Origin: Calonectria ilicicola | Taxonomy: Eukaryota > Ascomycota > Sordariomycetes > Hypocreales > Nectriaceae | Assembly: GCA_020809705.1 (NCBI GenBank) | Contig: CP085828.1 | Span: 5,642,001 to 5,706,000, forward strand | Length of the DNA: 64,000 nt | Reading direction: 5' to 3' | In this document: positions 10,443-23,124 of the stretch, one piece after another | How the letters are laid out: each line of letters starts with the position of its first letter | How positions within the stretch are numbered: the first letter of the stretch is position 1 | Translations under genes and position numbers: made by a program | Notes under the pieces: model-generated | Seen by the model: the letters and a program-made list of their open reading frames with translations, nothing else | Database searches by the model: none | Told to the model about the DNA's origin: nothing

Positions 10443-11552
10443 TCACTTCCAGAACCAGCCAGTCTTGGTTTCTACTTTGCCGGATGCGTGGAAACCAGAC
10501 TTGTCGTTGTCATTGTCATTGGATTCGACTTGCTTAGCGTCCTCTTTGCCGGCGGGACGAACAGTATAGTGAGTTTGGCTTCCAATTTGATTACCATCCT
10601 CATCAAGTGTCTTTACAGTGACTTTGCTGTGAAGGTAGCCAAATCGATCCACGTACTCATCCTTTGTCACTTCTTCATGGTTCTTGTCGATCTTTTCTTG
10701 AGGGGGTTTGGCGAAGCGATCCTCATTGAAGGACTTTACAAATGTGTCCCAAGAGGACTGTGGTTCAGGAAAGGACGAGCGTATAGAAGAAAAGAAGTCA
10801 TCAAAGTGGTCGGGATCCCGGCGCTGATTGGATTTGTCGTGGAAAGATTCGGGAAAGTTGTCTGCATCTTCGTAGACATCGCGAGAATTGCGGTCGTCTT
10901 CGCCAGCGATTGCACGCCAGACATTCGCGGCTCTACGATCCAGTTCGCGATGAAATTGGTCCCAGTTGGACTCAGCCTGTCTCAGGAACTGGCTTGGTTC
11001 AGGGATGCTGATGAGGCCTTGGGACTGCAACCTGCGCAACCAGAAAAAGGCAGGCTCGCCCTCGGGGAACATGGAGCGTAGCAGCTTGCGTTGCTCGTAA
11101 CGTGCAGCAATATCTGGTAGTGGCTGGCCTTGAGAGACAGCTAAAAGGTCCTCAAATGCATCCTCAAAGGTGAAAATAGAAGCATCAGTGCTTGACGGCG
11201 CATCGCTAGGGATGGGCTGGGGTAGATGATGGAGATTTAGAGGAGAATAGTGAGAGGAAAAGGCAAGAGCCGATGATGATTGGCCAGGCCACCACTGTTC
11301 GAGGTCAAAGGGGCCCATCATCTTAGCGACGGTCTGAGCCTGAGGGTTGAGGTGGTTGGATTGGGTGAGGGACGATTTAGTCGCGGCAGAGACGGAGCCA
11401 GACGTGGAGAATGAAGAATTAAAGCTAAACCGAGACGGGGGTTTGTCGACTTGGATGTCGGAGGTGTTATCAGTGGCGTTAGCGATACGGCCAGGAAAAG
11501 AAGCAGACGAAGAATCGGGGTTGCTGTTGTTGTTACCGTCGCTGTGTCCCAT
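10443..11552 (-). CDS. Conserved-looking hypothetical protein, 369 aa
   Basis: One uninterrupted frame from the ATG at 11552 (context CGCCATGGG) to a stop at 10443. The frame stays open a further 37 codons upstream but has no ATG there, so 11552 is the start. The first 80 residues are Ser/Asn-rich and low in complexity. From about residue 80 the chain is balanced and aromatic-rich, with FDLEQWWPG, SPLNLHHLP, FFWLRRLQSQG, SNWDQFHRELD, WDTFVKSFNEDRF and YVDRFGYLHSKV. It ends in a short acidic-to-polar tail, GWFWK. No membrane segment or known catalytic motif is visible. I do not recognise the family; the composition argues for a genuine protein. It converges with NOP4 (267 bases apart) and diverges from the NIPA-like gene. 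Confidence 0.75.
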   Translation of the reverse strand: MGHSDGNNNSNPDSSSASFPGRIANATDNTSDIQVDKPPSRFSFNSSFSTSGSVSAATKSSLTQSNHLNPQAQTVAKMMGPFDLEQWWPGQSSSALAFSSHYSPLNLHHLPQPIPSDAPSSTDASIFTFEDAFEDLLAVSQGQPLPDIAARYEQRKLLRSMFPEGEPAFFWLRRLQSQGLISIPEPSQFLRQAESNWDQFHRELDRRAANVWRAIAGEDDRNSRDVYEDADNFPESFHDKSNQRRDPDHFDDFFSSIRSSFPEPQSSWDTFVKSFNEDRFAKPPQEKIDKNHEEVTKDEYVDRFGYLHSKVTVKTLDEDGNQIGSQTHYTVRPAGKEDAKQVESNDNDNDKSGFHASGKVETKTGWFWK

Positions 11553-12473
11553 GGCGTGAGGTGAGTTATGCCAAACAAGAGGAGAAAATGTGATTTTGGG
11601 GTAGGATAAAAGCAGATTTCGATTGAATACTCCCAAGATGGAATCGGCAAGAAGTAATTTCAATGTTGTGACAGGTGAGCTGGCATCCCGAAAGTTGAAG
11701 AACTAGATCGAAGCGGGCAAGCGGGAGACACTGGTGGAGCACGCTATGGATTTGTGTGGATCGTGGCGTCGTTCAAAAGTGGCTTGCACGGGCGTTTTCG
11801 CCCAACGTCATTGGCTTGCGCCTCGTCGATTCTGGAAAACCTGAATGCGAAATGACAACATGGGGCCCGCTAAAGGACGCTCCCCAGCACCAACCAGAAC
11901 CCACCAAACAGGTGCCCAAGATCGCTCAGGGTGCGGGAAAACAGGGGGGCCGTAGAACCCGTTGCGGCCGTGCCATCATTTCCAGCGCCCAATTACCGGT
12001 GCTCTCTTGCTCGTGGCTCCCGCGGCTTCGTCGTTGTGCGCTAGGTGAGGTCATGCATGCCTGGGGCAGCCAGCATGCCGCGTCTTGCCCGAAACCACTA
12101 CCACCACCATTCGCTTTCTCATTCTGCTGTCCCAGATGCGTCGTTGGTGAGACATCTTGGTCACCTCTTCTGCCCGCTCTGCGGGATCTGCCCTTGTTTT
12201 ATTCACGCTTTGTTTATGTCTCGGTAAAGGCCAGTCCTGCATCTCCCCGCCACTGCGTTGTCTCCTTATCCTCTGGTCATGTTGTACAACCCAAGCTACT
12301 CCAGAGGTCACTCGCTGCCCCCATGATAGCTTCTCGGCTACTGCTACCCCAACGCCCACCTTGCGCCTCGGCCGTTGCCTATCAACGATCTGCTCCTTTG
12401 AAGCCCTCATCCATTCGCTCTCATCTACACTTCCCCTCGTCTTCTTCTTCTCCTCCCGCACCGGCGCCCGACG
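11553..12473. other. Divergent upstream region of the 369-aa gene and the NIPA-like gene
   Basis: A 921-base spacer holding both promoters and leaders. The right third (about 12100-12470) is rich in pyrimidines and CCAC/TCTC runs, as is common for fungal 5' leaders. Open frames here (for example 11756-12565) have no protein-like features and run into the NIPA-like gene in the wrong frame. Confidence 0.5.
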
Positions 12474-14733
12474 ATGCTGCGAGCCATTGTCGAGTTGCCG
12501 GGGCCTACGCTCGCCTCGGACTCATGGCCGAGCCCCCTCCCGAGCCACATACCTCTCGACAATAACGACGGTGGTCATCACAACGACGATCCCAACGATA
12601 ATTTACAAGAATGGTCATCACTAATTGGCATAATAACGGCGATTGTCGGAAATGTCCTCATTGCGCTAGCCCTCAATGTCCAGCGATACGCGCATATCAA
12701 GCTTCACAAAGAACGTCATCGGATACGACGGAGGGCGAAGGATGCTTTGAAACGCGCCCAGAGCGGACATCAAACCGGTCCATACGGAACGGTTGGAGAT
12801 GGAAACTCCGGTAACGGATATCAACACAGCGTTGGAAGTATCGCAAGCGACTCAGACCACGATACGATCGACGATAGTCGCGAAACCGACCCTCTACGAG
12901 ACTCGTTTCACTCCAACGAGTCCAACGATACCGCCTGCGAATCCAATGATAACGCAAAAGGCCCTTCGTCTTATCTCAGGTCGCCCTATTGGTGGCTAGG
13001 TCAAGTCCTGATTACACTCGGCGAGATGGGCAACTTTCTTGCCTACGGCTTTGCTCCAGCTTCCATCGTCTCTCCCATAGGTGTTGTAGCCTTGATATCG
13101 AATTGCATCATAGCCCCTGCGATGTTCCACGAGAAATTTCGACAACGCGACTTCTGGGGCGTGGTCATTGCTGTTGGCGGCGTGGTTACAGTCGTCCTAA
13201 GTGCAAACCAGGAGGAAACAAAACTTAACCCTCATGACGTCTTGGACGCCATCACCACATTGGCGTTTGAGGTTTATCTTGGAGTTACCATACTCCTTAT
13301 CATTATTCTCATGTGGCTAAGCCCCATATATGGCAGGAACACTATCCTGATCGACTTGGGGCTTGTTGGCTTGTTTGGTATGTTGCGCCACTTGGCTTGT
13401 GATGGAGTTGATGTTGAAGCCTGATGCTAACAATGAAGCAGGTGGATATACTGCACTTGCAACAAAGGGTGTATCCTCGATGCTGTCTTCCACGCTTTGG
13501 AGAGCTTTTACTACTCCTGTTACTTACGTCCTCATTCTTATCCTCCTCTTGACGGCAATTATGCAAATTCGATATGTGAATAAAGCGTTGCAACGTTTCG
13601 ACTCGACTCAGGTGATCCCTATTCAGTTCGTCATGTTCACGCTTTGCGTTATTATAGGCAGTGCAATTCTGTATCGGGATTTTGAACGCACAACAGCCGA
13701 GCAAGCAACTAAGTTTGTCGGGGGCTGTCTCTTGACCTTTTTCGGAGTCTTCCTTATCACCAGTGGTCGAGAACAAAGTCGGGATGACGATGACGTATTG
13801 TCAGATGCTGAGGGCATCGAAGAAACAATTGGTTTATTACACCATGACGGCAACCCCGCCTCCCTGGAGCAGAACTCCCATGATATCCAAGCTTTAAAAT
13901 CAGCATCACGGTCCCGCCGATCCAGTCGACTATCACAAGCGGGCGATGCAGAGGCTGGGCGGCACGTCACACCATACCACGACGGGGGGATCCCGTCAAA
14001 GAGAGTTCTGGGGGCGAACGGTTCGCAGAACTCCCCCAGCCAGGACGCCGCGATCCACAGCAACCCATGGCAAGATGTGGGGGTTCCATCAACACCACCT
14101 GGTCGAGGCATCAGGACAATTTCGACGGATTCTGTGATGACAACGCCCGGTGGAGGAAACGGTGGAGGATCGGCGATGGCTCCCCCGAACTTGACGACGC
14201 CCCTCAGGGATCCTGCAGCATCGGATAGTGCCTTGGTCCGACCAGGTTTGAGTCCGACAAAGTCAGGTGCCAGCAGCCGCTCGCGAACCTTCATCTCACC
14301 CTCGCCCCTCGCTTCAACTGTTACCGCAGTGGTCAAAGATGCCTTTCTGCGAACCACGGAAGACCCGCGGCTCAAACCATCTTCGATGCGCCGGTTACGC
14401 TCTCAGCTTCGAGCCGGCCTGTTCTTCGGTGACGACAACTCTAGTACCGACTCCTCTCCAGCAACCGGCGCCGTGGCCCATGCGTCGGAGGATGTGCTCG
14501 TTAACACCTTTGGCGAGGCGGACAGCCCCGCTGGCAGTGGTCTAGACGCCCAGGGACGGCGACGGGCCCGCAGTCTCAGTGACACCCTGGGGGACTTTTT
14601 CGGGGTGCACCGTAAACCTACCAAGGGCGATCAGTTTGCCAGTGACAACGAGGATGGCACGGCCGATTTGGTAGAGAGCGTCACTGCACCTGATCCTCGC
14701 CCTGAAGACGATGTGACTGCTCAGAGACCCTGA
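12474..14733 (+). CDS. NIPA-like magnesium transporter (DUF803 family)
   Basis: Two exons, 12474-13377 and 13442-14733 (731 aa); the 64-nt intron has a TGCTAAC branch point and splices LGLVGLFG to GYTALATKG. The membrane domain has the NIPA pattern: a first helix (SLIGIITAIVGNVLIALALNVQ), then after a polar loop WWLGQVLITLGEMGNFLAYGFAP, PASIVSPIGVVALISN and at least five further helices to about residue 430. NIPA proteins are thought to carry Mg2+ across the plasma or endosomal membrane. Two features are unusual in layout: an insert of about 90 charged or polar residues between the first and second helices, and a disordered Ser/Pro-rich C-terminal tail of about 290 residues. Similar long tails are common in fungal members, to my knowledge. 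Substrate is inferred from the family. Confidence 0.9.
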
Positions 14734-17700
14734 GCGAGTTGGTAGCGTGATAATTCACCCCAACATTCTTCTTTCGGACTATTTTACTTTACCATTCGCC
14801 AAAAACATTCGTTTAATATTGGGCACGATAATTATACTCTTGTAGTTCTTGTCTTTCTTCTGGTCGCCGAGGGAGAGTCATTTCAGTCAGTCAAGGCTTC
14901 GAGCGTTGGCGTTCTTGGTAGATTTCTTTTTTAGAGAGGGAAGGGATGGGAAAAGGCAGGGGAGAAGTTGAGGCCGTTTTCTGGATAACTCGTACGCTTT
15001 CTGGGATTGGAGCATTGTGTGTTTACGCTATCGGCCTCGGTCTGTTTTCAGGCTCATAAGCCGAGCAGGCTTGTTCTTGACTAGGAGAGATCATACATAG
15101 TACGTATATTTTGATAGTGAAATGGAAGGGGCAGTTCATGCGTTGCATCATGTCACGATGTCAAAGCCTGATTCTGACTTTGTGACCAAAAAAAAAAGAA
15201 AGAAAAATCTCCGCCCTTGGCCAAGAAAACCAAAACTCTTTCCCGCCTTGTCTCAAATCGATCGTCAAAGCCGAAGCTCTGATTTCAAGTGGATGAAACA
15301 AGGAAGAAGCCGTCCTTGAAGCTTAATGAGTAGAAGGAACGGCCCCATAGAGCGGGCGCAAGTTCTGCCTTGAAGAGAGATTAACTTTGTAGCAGGGCGG
15401 CAAGCAAAAACCATGTCATCCTTGACCTGCCCTTCTTGGTGTTCCCGACGGCCAAGTCAGCTTATGGCGGAGGCGATGAGTCCAGAAGGATGAGATCAAG
15501 ATCTTCATTTTGCGTGCCAACTTAGGCGGGTGGTTAGGTAAACTAACAAGGACAACGCGCCGCCATGAAGGAGCTATCGCTGGTGCGGAGCAGGCTGAGA
15601 GCGCAAACCGGGTTTTGTCCCTTTGGGATGATGTCCTTGGGGGGGGGGGGGTCTGCAACGTGCTAGATCGGGTAACCGTTGAAACACTTCTGACCCAAAC
15701 ACGCGGTTGGTCTGATACTACCTACATACCTTACTGCATTGCATGTTTTGCCAGCCATCAAGTCTTGGGTTTAGTTGTGCATATGTCAGTTCAAACACTG
15801 CCAGGGCTGGGAAAACGCCTTGAGAGAAACAGGGGGGTCAACTCTAGCGGCACCTGGATCGGGCGAGGCGATTCCAAAAACACAACGGCTCCCCTGGGAT
15901 GTCATCTCGATGGAAATTGTGACGTTTCCTAATCGGTGCGAAGTGCAATGTTTGACGTTCTCCTCTTTGGGGGGGCCTGGCAAACTTTGAGTGGACGCGA
16001 CCCTCTCAAAGCCCGTCATTTGGCCCTTAATTTGGAGAGATCGTCAACGAGATGAACAGCCCCAGTACTGTTTCTCGACCAGGTCTATTGGCAAGGTATC
16101 ATCGCGTGTTTCGGGGCCCGCGTTAGTAGGTTGCTTAGCTGGTGACAAAGTAAATGTGGACAAACTGCCGATCATGCCTTGAAGATTGGATTGCTCTACT
16201 GAAGCCATACAGTGTATTTCTTCGTTCCTACCCTGGGGGCCTTTACCGGGTGTGAGGTTACGGCACTAACATGAACTAGCCCATTTGCACTACAAGACCA
16301 GGTATAGAAACAAGCCGGGCTAAAAACAACCCCACGTTATGGAGTAAAGTGGCCTGTTGTTTACAATCATGGGTTGATTGTAGGGCGAAGGAATGGTCCT
16401 GCGTAGGCTAGTTGCCCTTGGCCTATCTCAGAGTGTGCTCAAGGGTAGGTCATTCATTTTCGGCAGCTTTTACATTGAGCAGATGGCGATACCGCAGAGT
16501 GCATCGCACGCTATTGTAAGCGTATCCATATTACATGCAAAGTTTGGCGCATTGTGCTTCTTACACACGATTCCTGCAGAGCAAGAACTCTTTAGGGCGA
16601 CTTGGTGGGCATGCATGTCAAGCAGAGCCTGATGTGGTAACCGCATGACGAAAACATTCTAGCTCTGTTTCAAGGGCATATGCTGTGTCCCAAGAAATCT
16701 TACAACCTAGCCAGCGCACCAGACGAAGGGTTTGTCGGGACTGGGGCATGGCCCCGACGGAGAGCCTGTCGGTTCCCCGGCACTGAGGTTTCCAGTAGGC
16801 AGGTGTAGCTTTCTAGGGGTCGCCGAGAAAGGCCTGTCTGTTTGCAAGGATTTTTTGCATCGTCCAGCATGGAGATCAACATGGGGAGGCGATTCGTATC
16901 GAATTTGGGGTGTCGTCCGGCTCATGTTGTGGGCGTGCGACGTGGGACGCGAGACGGAGCAGATGAGAGAATGGGGGCGTGTTGATCTTGGCCTCACTTT
17001 TGTTCAGTAACCAGTGGGTTATTTTCAGCTCTCCCACTTTCTCCCGCCGCGTTCTCCACGGCGCCCTCCACGTCCCTCCACCGCGAATGTCTGTCGTCGG
17101 GCTTGGTGGCTTCTGTCAACGAAAGCACCAACGAAAAAGTGGCAGTGCCAAGCCATGTCTAGGGTGTCTCAAGGGAAGGGAATCGCTGCTAGGCTTGACG
17201 CCTCACGCGCATCGCAACCTAGGGTTATCACACCGACTCGGCCCTCCACCGGGAGGCTGCATAAATCACAACGCCGTACCTTGACGAGGCGATGGTTTAC
17301 CCGCACTGAGGGGAAGGCCTCAAAAACGCGCTACAGGGCGCGGGATGGAGGGCAGTAGGTTTGCTGCGCGCGCATATGTGAGTACTGCTTGTTACAGTGT
17401 CTGCACATGCGATGCGTCTGTACGGTGCCTGTACGGTACCCGCGGTGACCGATGCAGAGGCCCAGGGATCCAGAGGCTTGGGAAGAGAGCTTTGTGGGGA
17501 AGCGAGGATGGATGGATGCATGCTGAGAGGATTTGCCGCACCGTGGCCGCGTCAAGCAAGCAGGGTCTCTGGCTGGGAGAACAGCGAGCGGGAGTTTCGG
17601 CATGGAGCCGAGCCCAGTCCTGTCGGTCCTTGGGTTGGTTAGTATTGGTTCGATTGCACCCAAGGAGGAGGATGAGGAGGATGGAGATAGGCCAGTTTCG

Positions 17701-20700
17701 CAAGTGCTGTCCAGAGCTTCGGTGCTGCTGTGCCTCACTGCTGCAACTGATTCTTCGGTGTAAGCCGGGCCCGCATCCGGAGATGGCCACAGCGGACGAG
17801 CCGAGTTTACGAAAGCACCGTATTGAGCACATGTCGAATGGTGGACTCGGTCAGCTGCCTTTCCGGGGGTTCCCTGGCTCGAGGCGTTAGTTTGTGCGCT
17901 GCCAATGGGAATTAGGACGAAAAGTTAATAACGATCCCGCGAGCGGATTGGCCACGCGTAATGCCACAAGCATGGAGAGCAAAATAGAACAGATGAGGCC
18001 GTAATCAACGGGGATGGGGACTGCGGTTCCTTCCGCTCTGACAGGCCGTGGTTCCGGCGACGGCGCTGTCCTTGCGCAATAGCATCGAAAGACTTGTCAA
18101 TATAGGCGGCAGGCACGGGGACTCAAAGGGTCTGGACGGCGATTCCGTTTCCCGTTATATCTAGATCTCGTATCGAAGCGCGCACGTTCCGATGGAATGT
18201 CATCGTTGGCCGCCTGTCAGCGGTTTAGACGCACTGCACCATTTTGCCCGCTGAGCCATAATTGCCTCTGCCGCTGGCATAAGTCAGGGAACCCCTCGAC
18301 TCTGGAACAAACAAAACATTCGACCCGGGGCCCAATTCTTGCCGAGAGCCATGTTTCGTCAATGCACGGTGCGAAGCCTTGGCTTGAGGGGCGCCTTCAT
18401 GCATGACGAGTCCTTGGACGACGGGAGAAGCCATTGGTTCCCTGCAATGTGAGAGCTCACTTTGGAGCCGATGGCTTGTGTCCCTTTTCAGGTCGCAAGG
18501 AAAAGTGCACTTTGTTTCCTCGTACCCAAGCGAACGTATGCCCTGCTTAACTGCACTCAGGGTATGCCCTCCATCCTAGTTGTGCCGTGCGCTTGGCGGG
18601 GTGATGCAAGCTGGCCACAGCCTGAAGAAGAGATACCCGAACCCCGATGCCCCTCCTCCGAGATGAAATGGAGTCTTGCAGATGGAGCCTGGAGAATGTA
18701 GCATTTACAATGAGAAAGAAAAACTTAATGATCGACCGTGAGGGAATTCAAAAGCCTTGCCCTCAATTGGCGAGTATTACGCGCATATGCGAAAATTTCC
18801 CTCTCTCTCTTGGAAGTGGATGGATTGTGTTGTTTACTGCCTGCCACTGGCGTCATCCGTTCCTGGATTTGGCCCTTCCCGCCCCTCCTCCTTGGGTCTC
18901 GATCCTCTTTTCCCGTATTGCGGCGTGGATGTAAAGATCGACCATCAACAACCCAAGTGGTCCTTGGTGCTCCGTCTGATTTTTCTTTTGCTCCTCGGGT
19001 GATTTGCGGCGCACCTGCATTTTTTGCTTATTTCTCGGCCGCAGCCTTTAGCTCGCTTATTTAGAAGGAAGCAGTACAGCTGAGCCAAGCGACCTGTAAC
19101 TTATTGTGTCGTTCCCGGATCCCCCAAATGCAGCATGAAAATCCTGCCCCTCATCCTTCCTTGCCCCGAGTTCCTGCCTTACGCAGCATTCTGCATGCCC
19201 TGTGCTTTTTACTGCGGATTTGGGGGCCACAAAAAGTAAAGAGGAATGACTCGGTAAGAACAAGGAAAGGGCCTCGGGAGAGTGGGCTGTGATCCTGAGC
19301 ATCGGTATCGGTATCGGATGACATCAAGAATTCCGGGAGTGAGTGGACTCTAGTCCAGGTACCAATTGATTGATTTCTGGCTGTTTCCAGCCGCCGGACC
19401 CAAACCCGACCGACACTTATCCGTGCCTGTGCAAGACAGATGCTCTTGCAGCACATGGGAATGCATGAGAGTCCATTGTGAGCTTGGTCTGGACTGAGAA
19501 GTTTTAATCGAAGCTTCCATTGCTTCTGGGGCCCCTCTTTTTGGCACTGGGAACCGACCACCACCCGCCACACGGCACCCACAGGTCCCAGTGTTAATAT
19601 GTAGTGACTGCCTCACTTGGGAACAAGCCCAACTCCAGTGCCTTTAGTGGAGCAGCCCATCTACCCTTCCCCTTGTCCTGTCGTCAATGGCACCCATTCC
19701 CTGGAGGTGCCTCGTGAGCCTGCCTCTCCTCCCGCCCTGGGCTGGGTGCTCGCCCAGAGTCTCGGCCCCCGTTGCTGCTCGGAGAATCGGTGCTTCTCCC
19801 CTGACCGCTGTCTTGTTCCCTGTCGTGGGCCATGTCTTACTTGCTGGACCTGCGTTCTTGGGGATTGGCGTAGCGAGTGCCGTAAGCTGGAGAACCAACA
19901 GCCCTTCGGGCAACACAGTTGCAGGGAAGTTAATCCTGGCACCGCGTCTGTTTTGAGGCGCTTCGGGTTTCTTCCTCTCCTAGGCAACTCAGCTGCCACC
20001 GCGCCATTCATGTCGTGCCTATCTAACCTTCATTATATTGGAAATTGGCGCGTTGCTGTCCATGAGTCGTGCCCGATGACAGTTGCCATCTCTCCTGTTC
20101 TGGAGCTGCGGGCCATAAAGTTGGACTGTGGTATGCCCAGTCGCATTTTCTCTTACCATGCTCAACAACAGCCTTTGCCAAACAGAGAACTAAACCGGAG
20201 TCCGCGCCGTCTGTGCGCTGGGCCGCCGCACAAGGAGACTAGCCTGTGCAAGTCTAGTCAGTGGGAGCGTTAGTCTGAGGAGTCATGTTTCTCCTGTCTT
20301 CTGGCTTGTTTCCCTCGTGGGCTCTGGGGTGGTGCAGTCTGTTAGCCCCTGGTCAAGGCTCCCTGGCACATCCTTTCCTACTTCACTGAAAGCTCGTCAA
20401 CGATGGACGGCTAGGATGTCGGTGCACATTGCCAGCCAACCCACACGGTTTGCTGAGCCCAAGGGTCATGGACACTGAAGTCGCCGAGCGGCATGTCGAT
20501 CCAATCCATGTCTGTACAGTATCTGTGCGCCACTCCAGTCTCTAGGCCGCCTTGGCTGTTTACATCCAACAACGATTCTTTTTGGTCTGGATGTGATGGT
20601 GCTGGAGCGCAAATCGTGCATCACCCGGTCATCCGGAGAGGTTCAAAGAACACACTACTGCCCGACGCCTAAAGTTCCTGTGCCAAATGTCATTTGTTGC

Positions 20701-23124
20701 CGTTGAATCGGCGCGCCTGCCTGGTGTCCGATACGTGTTTAGTTGGATCTCGACCCCAAACCGCCACGCTTTGCGAATCGGCGCTACCGTTAAGCCGACA
20801 GTTGAGGCGTCGTTATCTGAGAGATGTGACCAGCAGGCGGTCACCCATCACCGGACCACGAGACACCACAAGGCAAGATTGCGAGTGGCTCCATGCCTCA
20901 GGCCTTCAGGTTGGAGTCTGTCTCATCTTTTGCCAGGCGGGGGCTAAACCCGCACCACGACTCTACTTCCCTATTTTTGGGGACCATTCTAGCGCCATCC
21001 AGCCGGTTGCGTCAACTAGCCGTGCTAACTTCTGGGAGCTCAGGTACAGTAGTTGCTTGTAGCTAGCCAGGCCACCGACTTCACCACTCGGCGCGCTGAC
21101 GGCGCACATACACTCTTTCTTGAACCAACGAGAGACGGCGCAACATAATCTTATTTTTCCCCCGAACGGCGCAGTACGGCGTAGCATGGCTCAATATCAA
21201 ATGTCCGCAAGTGCACACGTACCCAGGACACGCAGTTTACTTAGCAGCACACCTCGCTTTGGGGGGAAGGGTTCCGAGGCGGCGGGCGGGTGGTGGAGTG
21301 TGGTAAACTGGGAACACCCTTGCTGAATTCACCGACCGTCCTTCGGGGGCGCGCCCAGTCTCGATGGTGGCTTTTGCTTCCTTTCAGACGTCAGTTTTTC
21401 CGGGCGTGTTGATGATGGTGGTGGTGGGTGCTGGCTGTCGCGCGCTGCCACAACAGCCGCGTCAATATCTCTCCACCCGCAGTATGAGCATGGTCCAATC
21501 GCAACTTACATCGATATGCAGCATCTCTCAGCTTGCTGGTGCGCCTTTGGCAGAGCTTGCTTTGCAGGGCCCCTTCCCATTTCGCTCGACTTCCCTGCTC
21601 AAGCCTGGCGGAGCAGGCGCCCTGTGCTCCCCTCTTGAGCAACATGACTGCAAAGCCTGCACTGTACGGGGTCCCTGACCGACTGCACACGACGCACACG
21701 TCCTGTACCCACGGGCGACGACGTCAGTTAGTCTTTGGCGGTACGGACCTAGTCGCTGTTTTCCGTCTGTGGGTCGTGCTGGACCTTGTCGACCCTCTGT
21801 GGAGCTTGCTACGACTTCGTTCCTGCATGCTCAGGGAGCCGGTTCCTCGCAAGCAGACCAACTAGGGGAAAACAGTGCTAACAGCTGTGCCTTCGGTTCA
21901 AGGCTGCAGGGTGCGAGGTTCTGAGCACGGTGCTGTTGAGGTCCCTGAACGCTCGACTCCTGGATTGTGCTGGTGCCCCGAACGTACCCGTACCCCCATA
22001 CTAGACTGGAGGGGCGAGCTTCGAAACAAAAAATCCCACTTGCTGATCCCTGGGCCGCATGGTGTTTTTGGCCAGTTCTTGTCAAGCCCTGGCACGCTTT
22101 TTAGCCTGCGGCACATGGCAGAGCTTGGACGCTGAGGGCATCGCCATTTGCCTAAACTCTCCTGCCATTCTACCCTAGTAAGAAATGGATAACCTCCCGT
22201 TTGGAGAAGAGGCTGCTCCTCACGATGTTTTTGGGGGCTGGCCGCTCCTGGTCGCATCTCGCGTCTGATAGCACGTCAGTCTTAGTGGTTGATCGACGAA
22301 TCTCTAACGCCCAGCCATCGGCACTTGTTCTGCGCCGTTGCTTCTTTGACCTTAAAAAAAAAAAGCCATTATTTTCTTTTTCCTGCTGTCGACTGTTGAC
22401 TCTAGTTTCTCTGACGTGTTGTGTTGCCGTCTGTAGCGCCTCAGCTCCACCGCTGTCGAAGACGCGGAAAAGCCGCCATATGGCCCCTTCCCAGCGTCTC
22501 TCAGCATCGAGGCGCGCAACTCGCACCACTCTCAACCTCAACTCGCCTTACTCTGGCGACGACATGGCATGAGCGTGCGGGAAAGGTGCAGTGTCCCTTG
22601 GGCCGTCTGATCGATCCATTTTTTCCCTTGTTAGACCGGCGAGCTGGCCCCTGCTCCTGTCCATGTACAACCCCCCCCCAGATTCCCGGGGGTTGTGTCC
22701 GTCGAGCTAGGCTAGGTCAACAACGAAGTTCCGTCAAAGGGTCACCCCTGGAACACGACCCTAGCCAGTTCTGGCCCCAGCTCCAGACTTGTCTAATCTT
22801 GGGGGGTGCCAGTCCCTCTTGACCCAAGATTGCATCAATCTCTCTACTCCTTGGTTGTATATTATACATAGCTCCCTCACCTTTGGTTTCCTTGGTCCCT
22901 CCCCCACCCTTTCTGCAAACAGAATCCATTCTTGATCCGTCACCCTTTTCGCCTTACCGAAGTGCACCGTGCTGCCTGACTTGCAACTTCTCTTGCTTCC
23001 TCTCGTCAAACATCATTTGCACGTTCATTTATACATCGACGCTCTGGATCCAGGCAAGTAGCAATTCCTTAGGGGGCACGCCTCGCCAGTGCCCTCTGCC
23101 TCTTAGAGGCACCGAGACATCGCC
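14734..23124. other. 8.4-kb gene-free stretch upstream of the CRIB-motif gene
   Basis: I see no credible protein gene. The open frames present (for example 17345-17890 +, 19617-20273 +, 17392-17832 -) are rich in Cys, Arg, Pro and Ser, overlap each other on both strands and have no recognisable domain, as expected of chance frames in GC-moderate DNA. There are homopolymer runs (13 G at 15639-15651; a C run near 22672-22680), short GTACGG/GTACCC clusters (about 17420-17442 and 21975-21996), and pyrimidine-rich DNA towards 22600-23000. No tRNA signature was found. It most likely holds regulatory DNA or a long spliced leader of the gene at 23125; non-coding RNA genes cannot be excluded. Confidence 0.45.

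Noticed and set aside
10248..11081. 277-codon plus-strand frame
   Set aside because: Antisense to the 369-aa minus-strand gene, no domain and atypical composition (Val/Ile/Phe-rich shadow).
11553..11663. N-terminal extension of the 369-aa gene to 11663
   Set aside because: The extension starts with TTG, which is not a normal nuclear start; the ATG at 11552 has a strong context.
13623..14375. 250-codon minus-strand frame within the NIPA-like gene
   Set aside because: Shadow of the Ser/Pro-rich C-terminal coding region; no independent support.
19617..20273. 218-codon plus-strand frame in the 8.4-kb gene-free stretch
   Set aside because: Very high in Cys, Pro, Arg and Ser, overlapped by other open frames on both strands, no domain or splice logic; likely chance.
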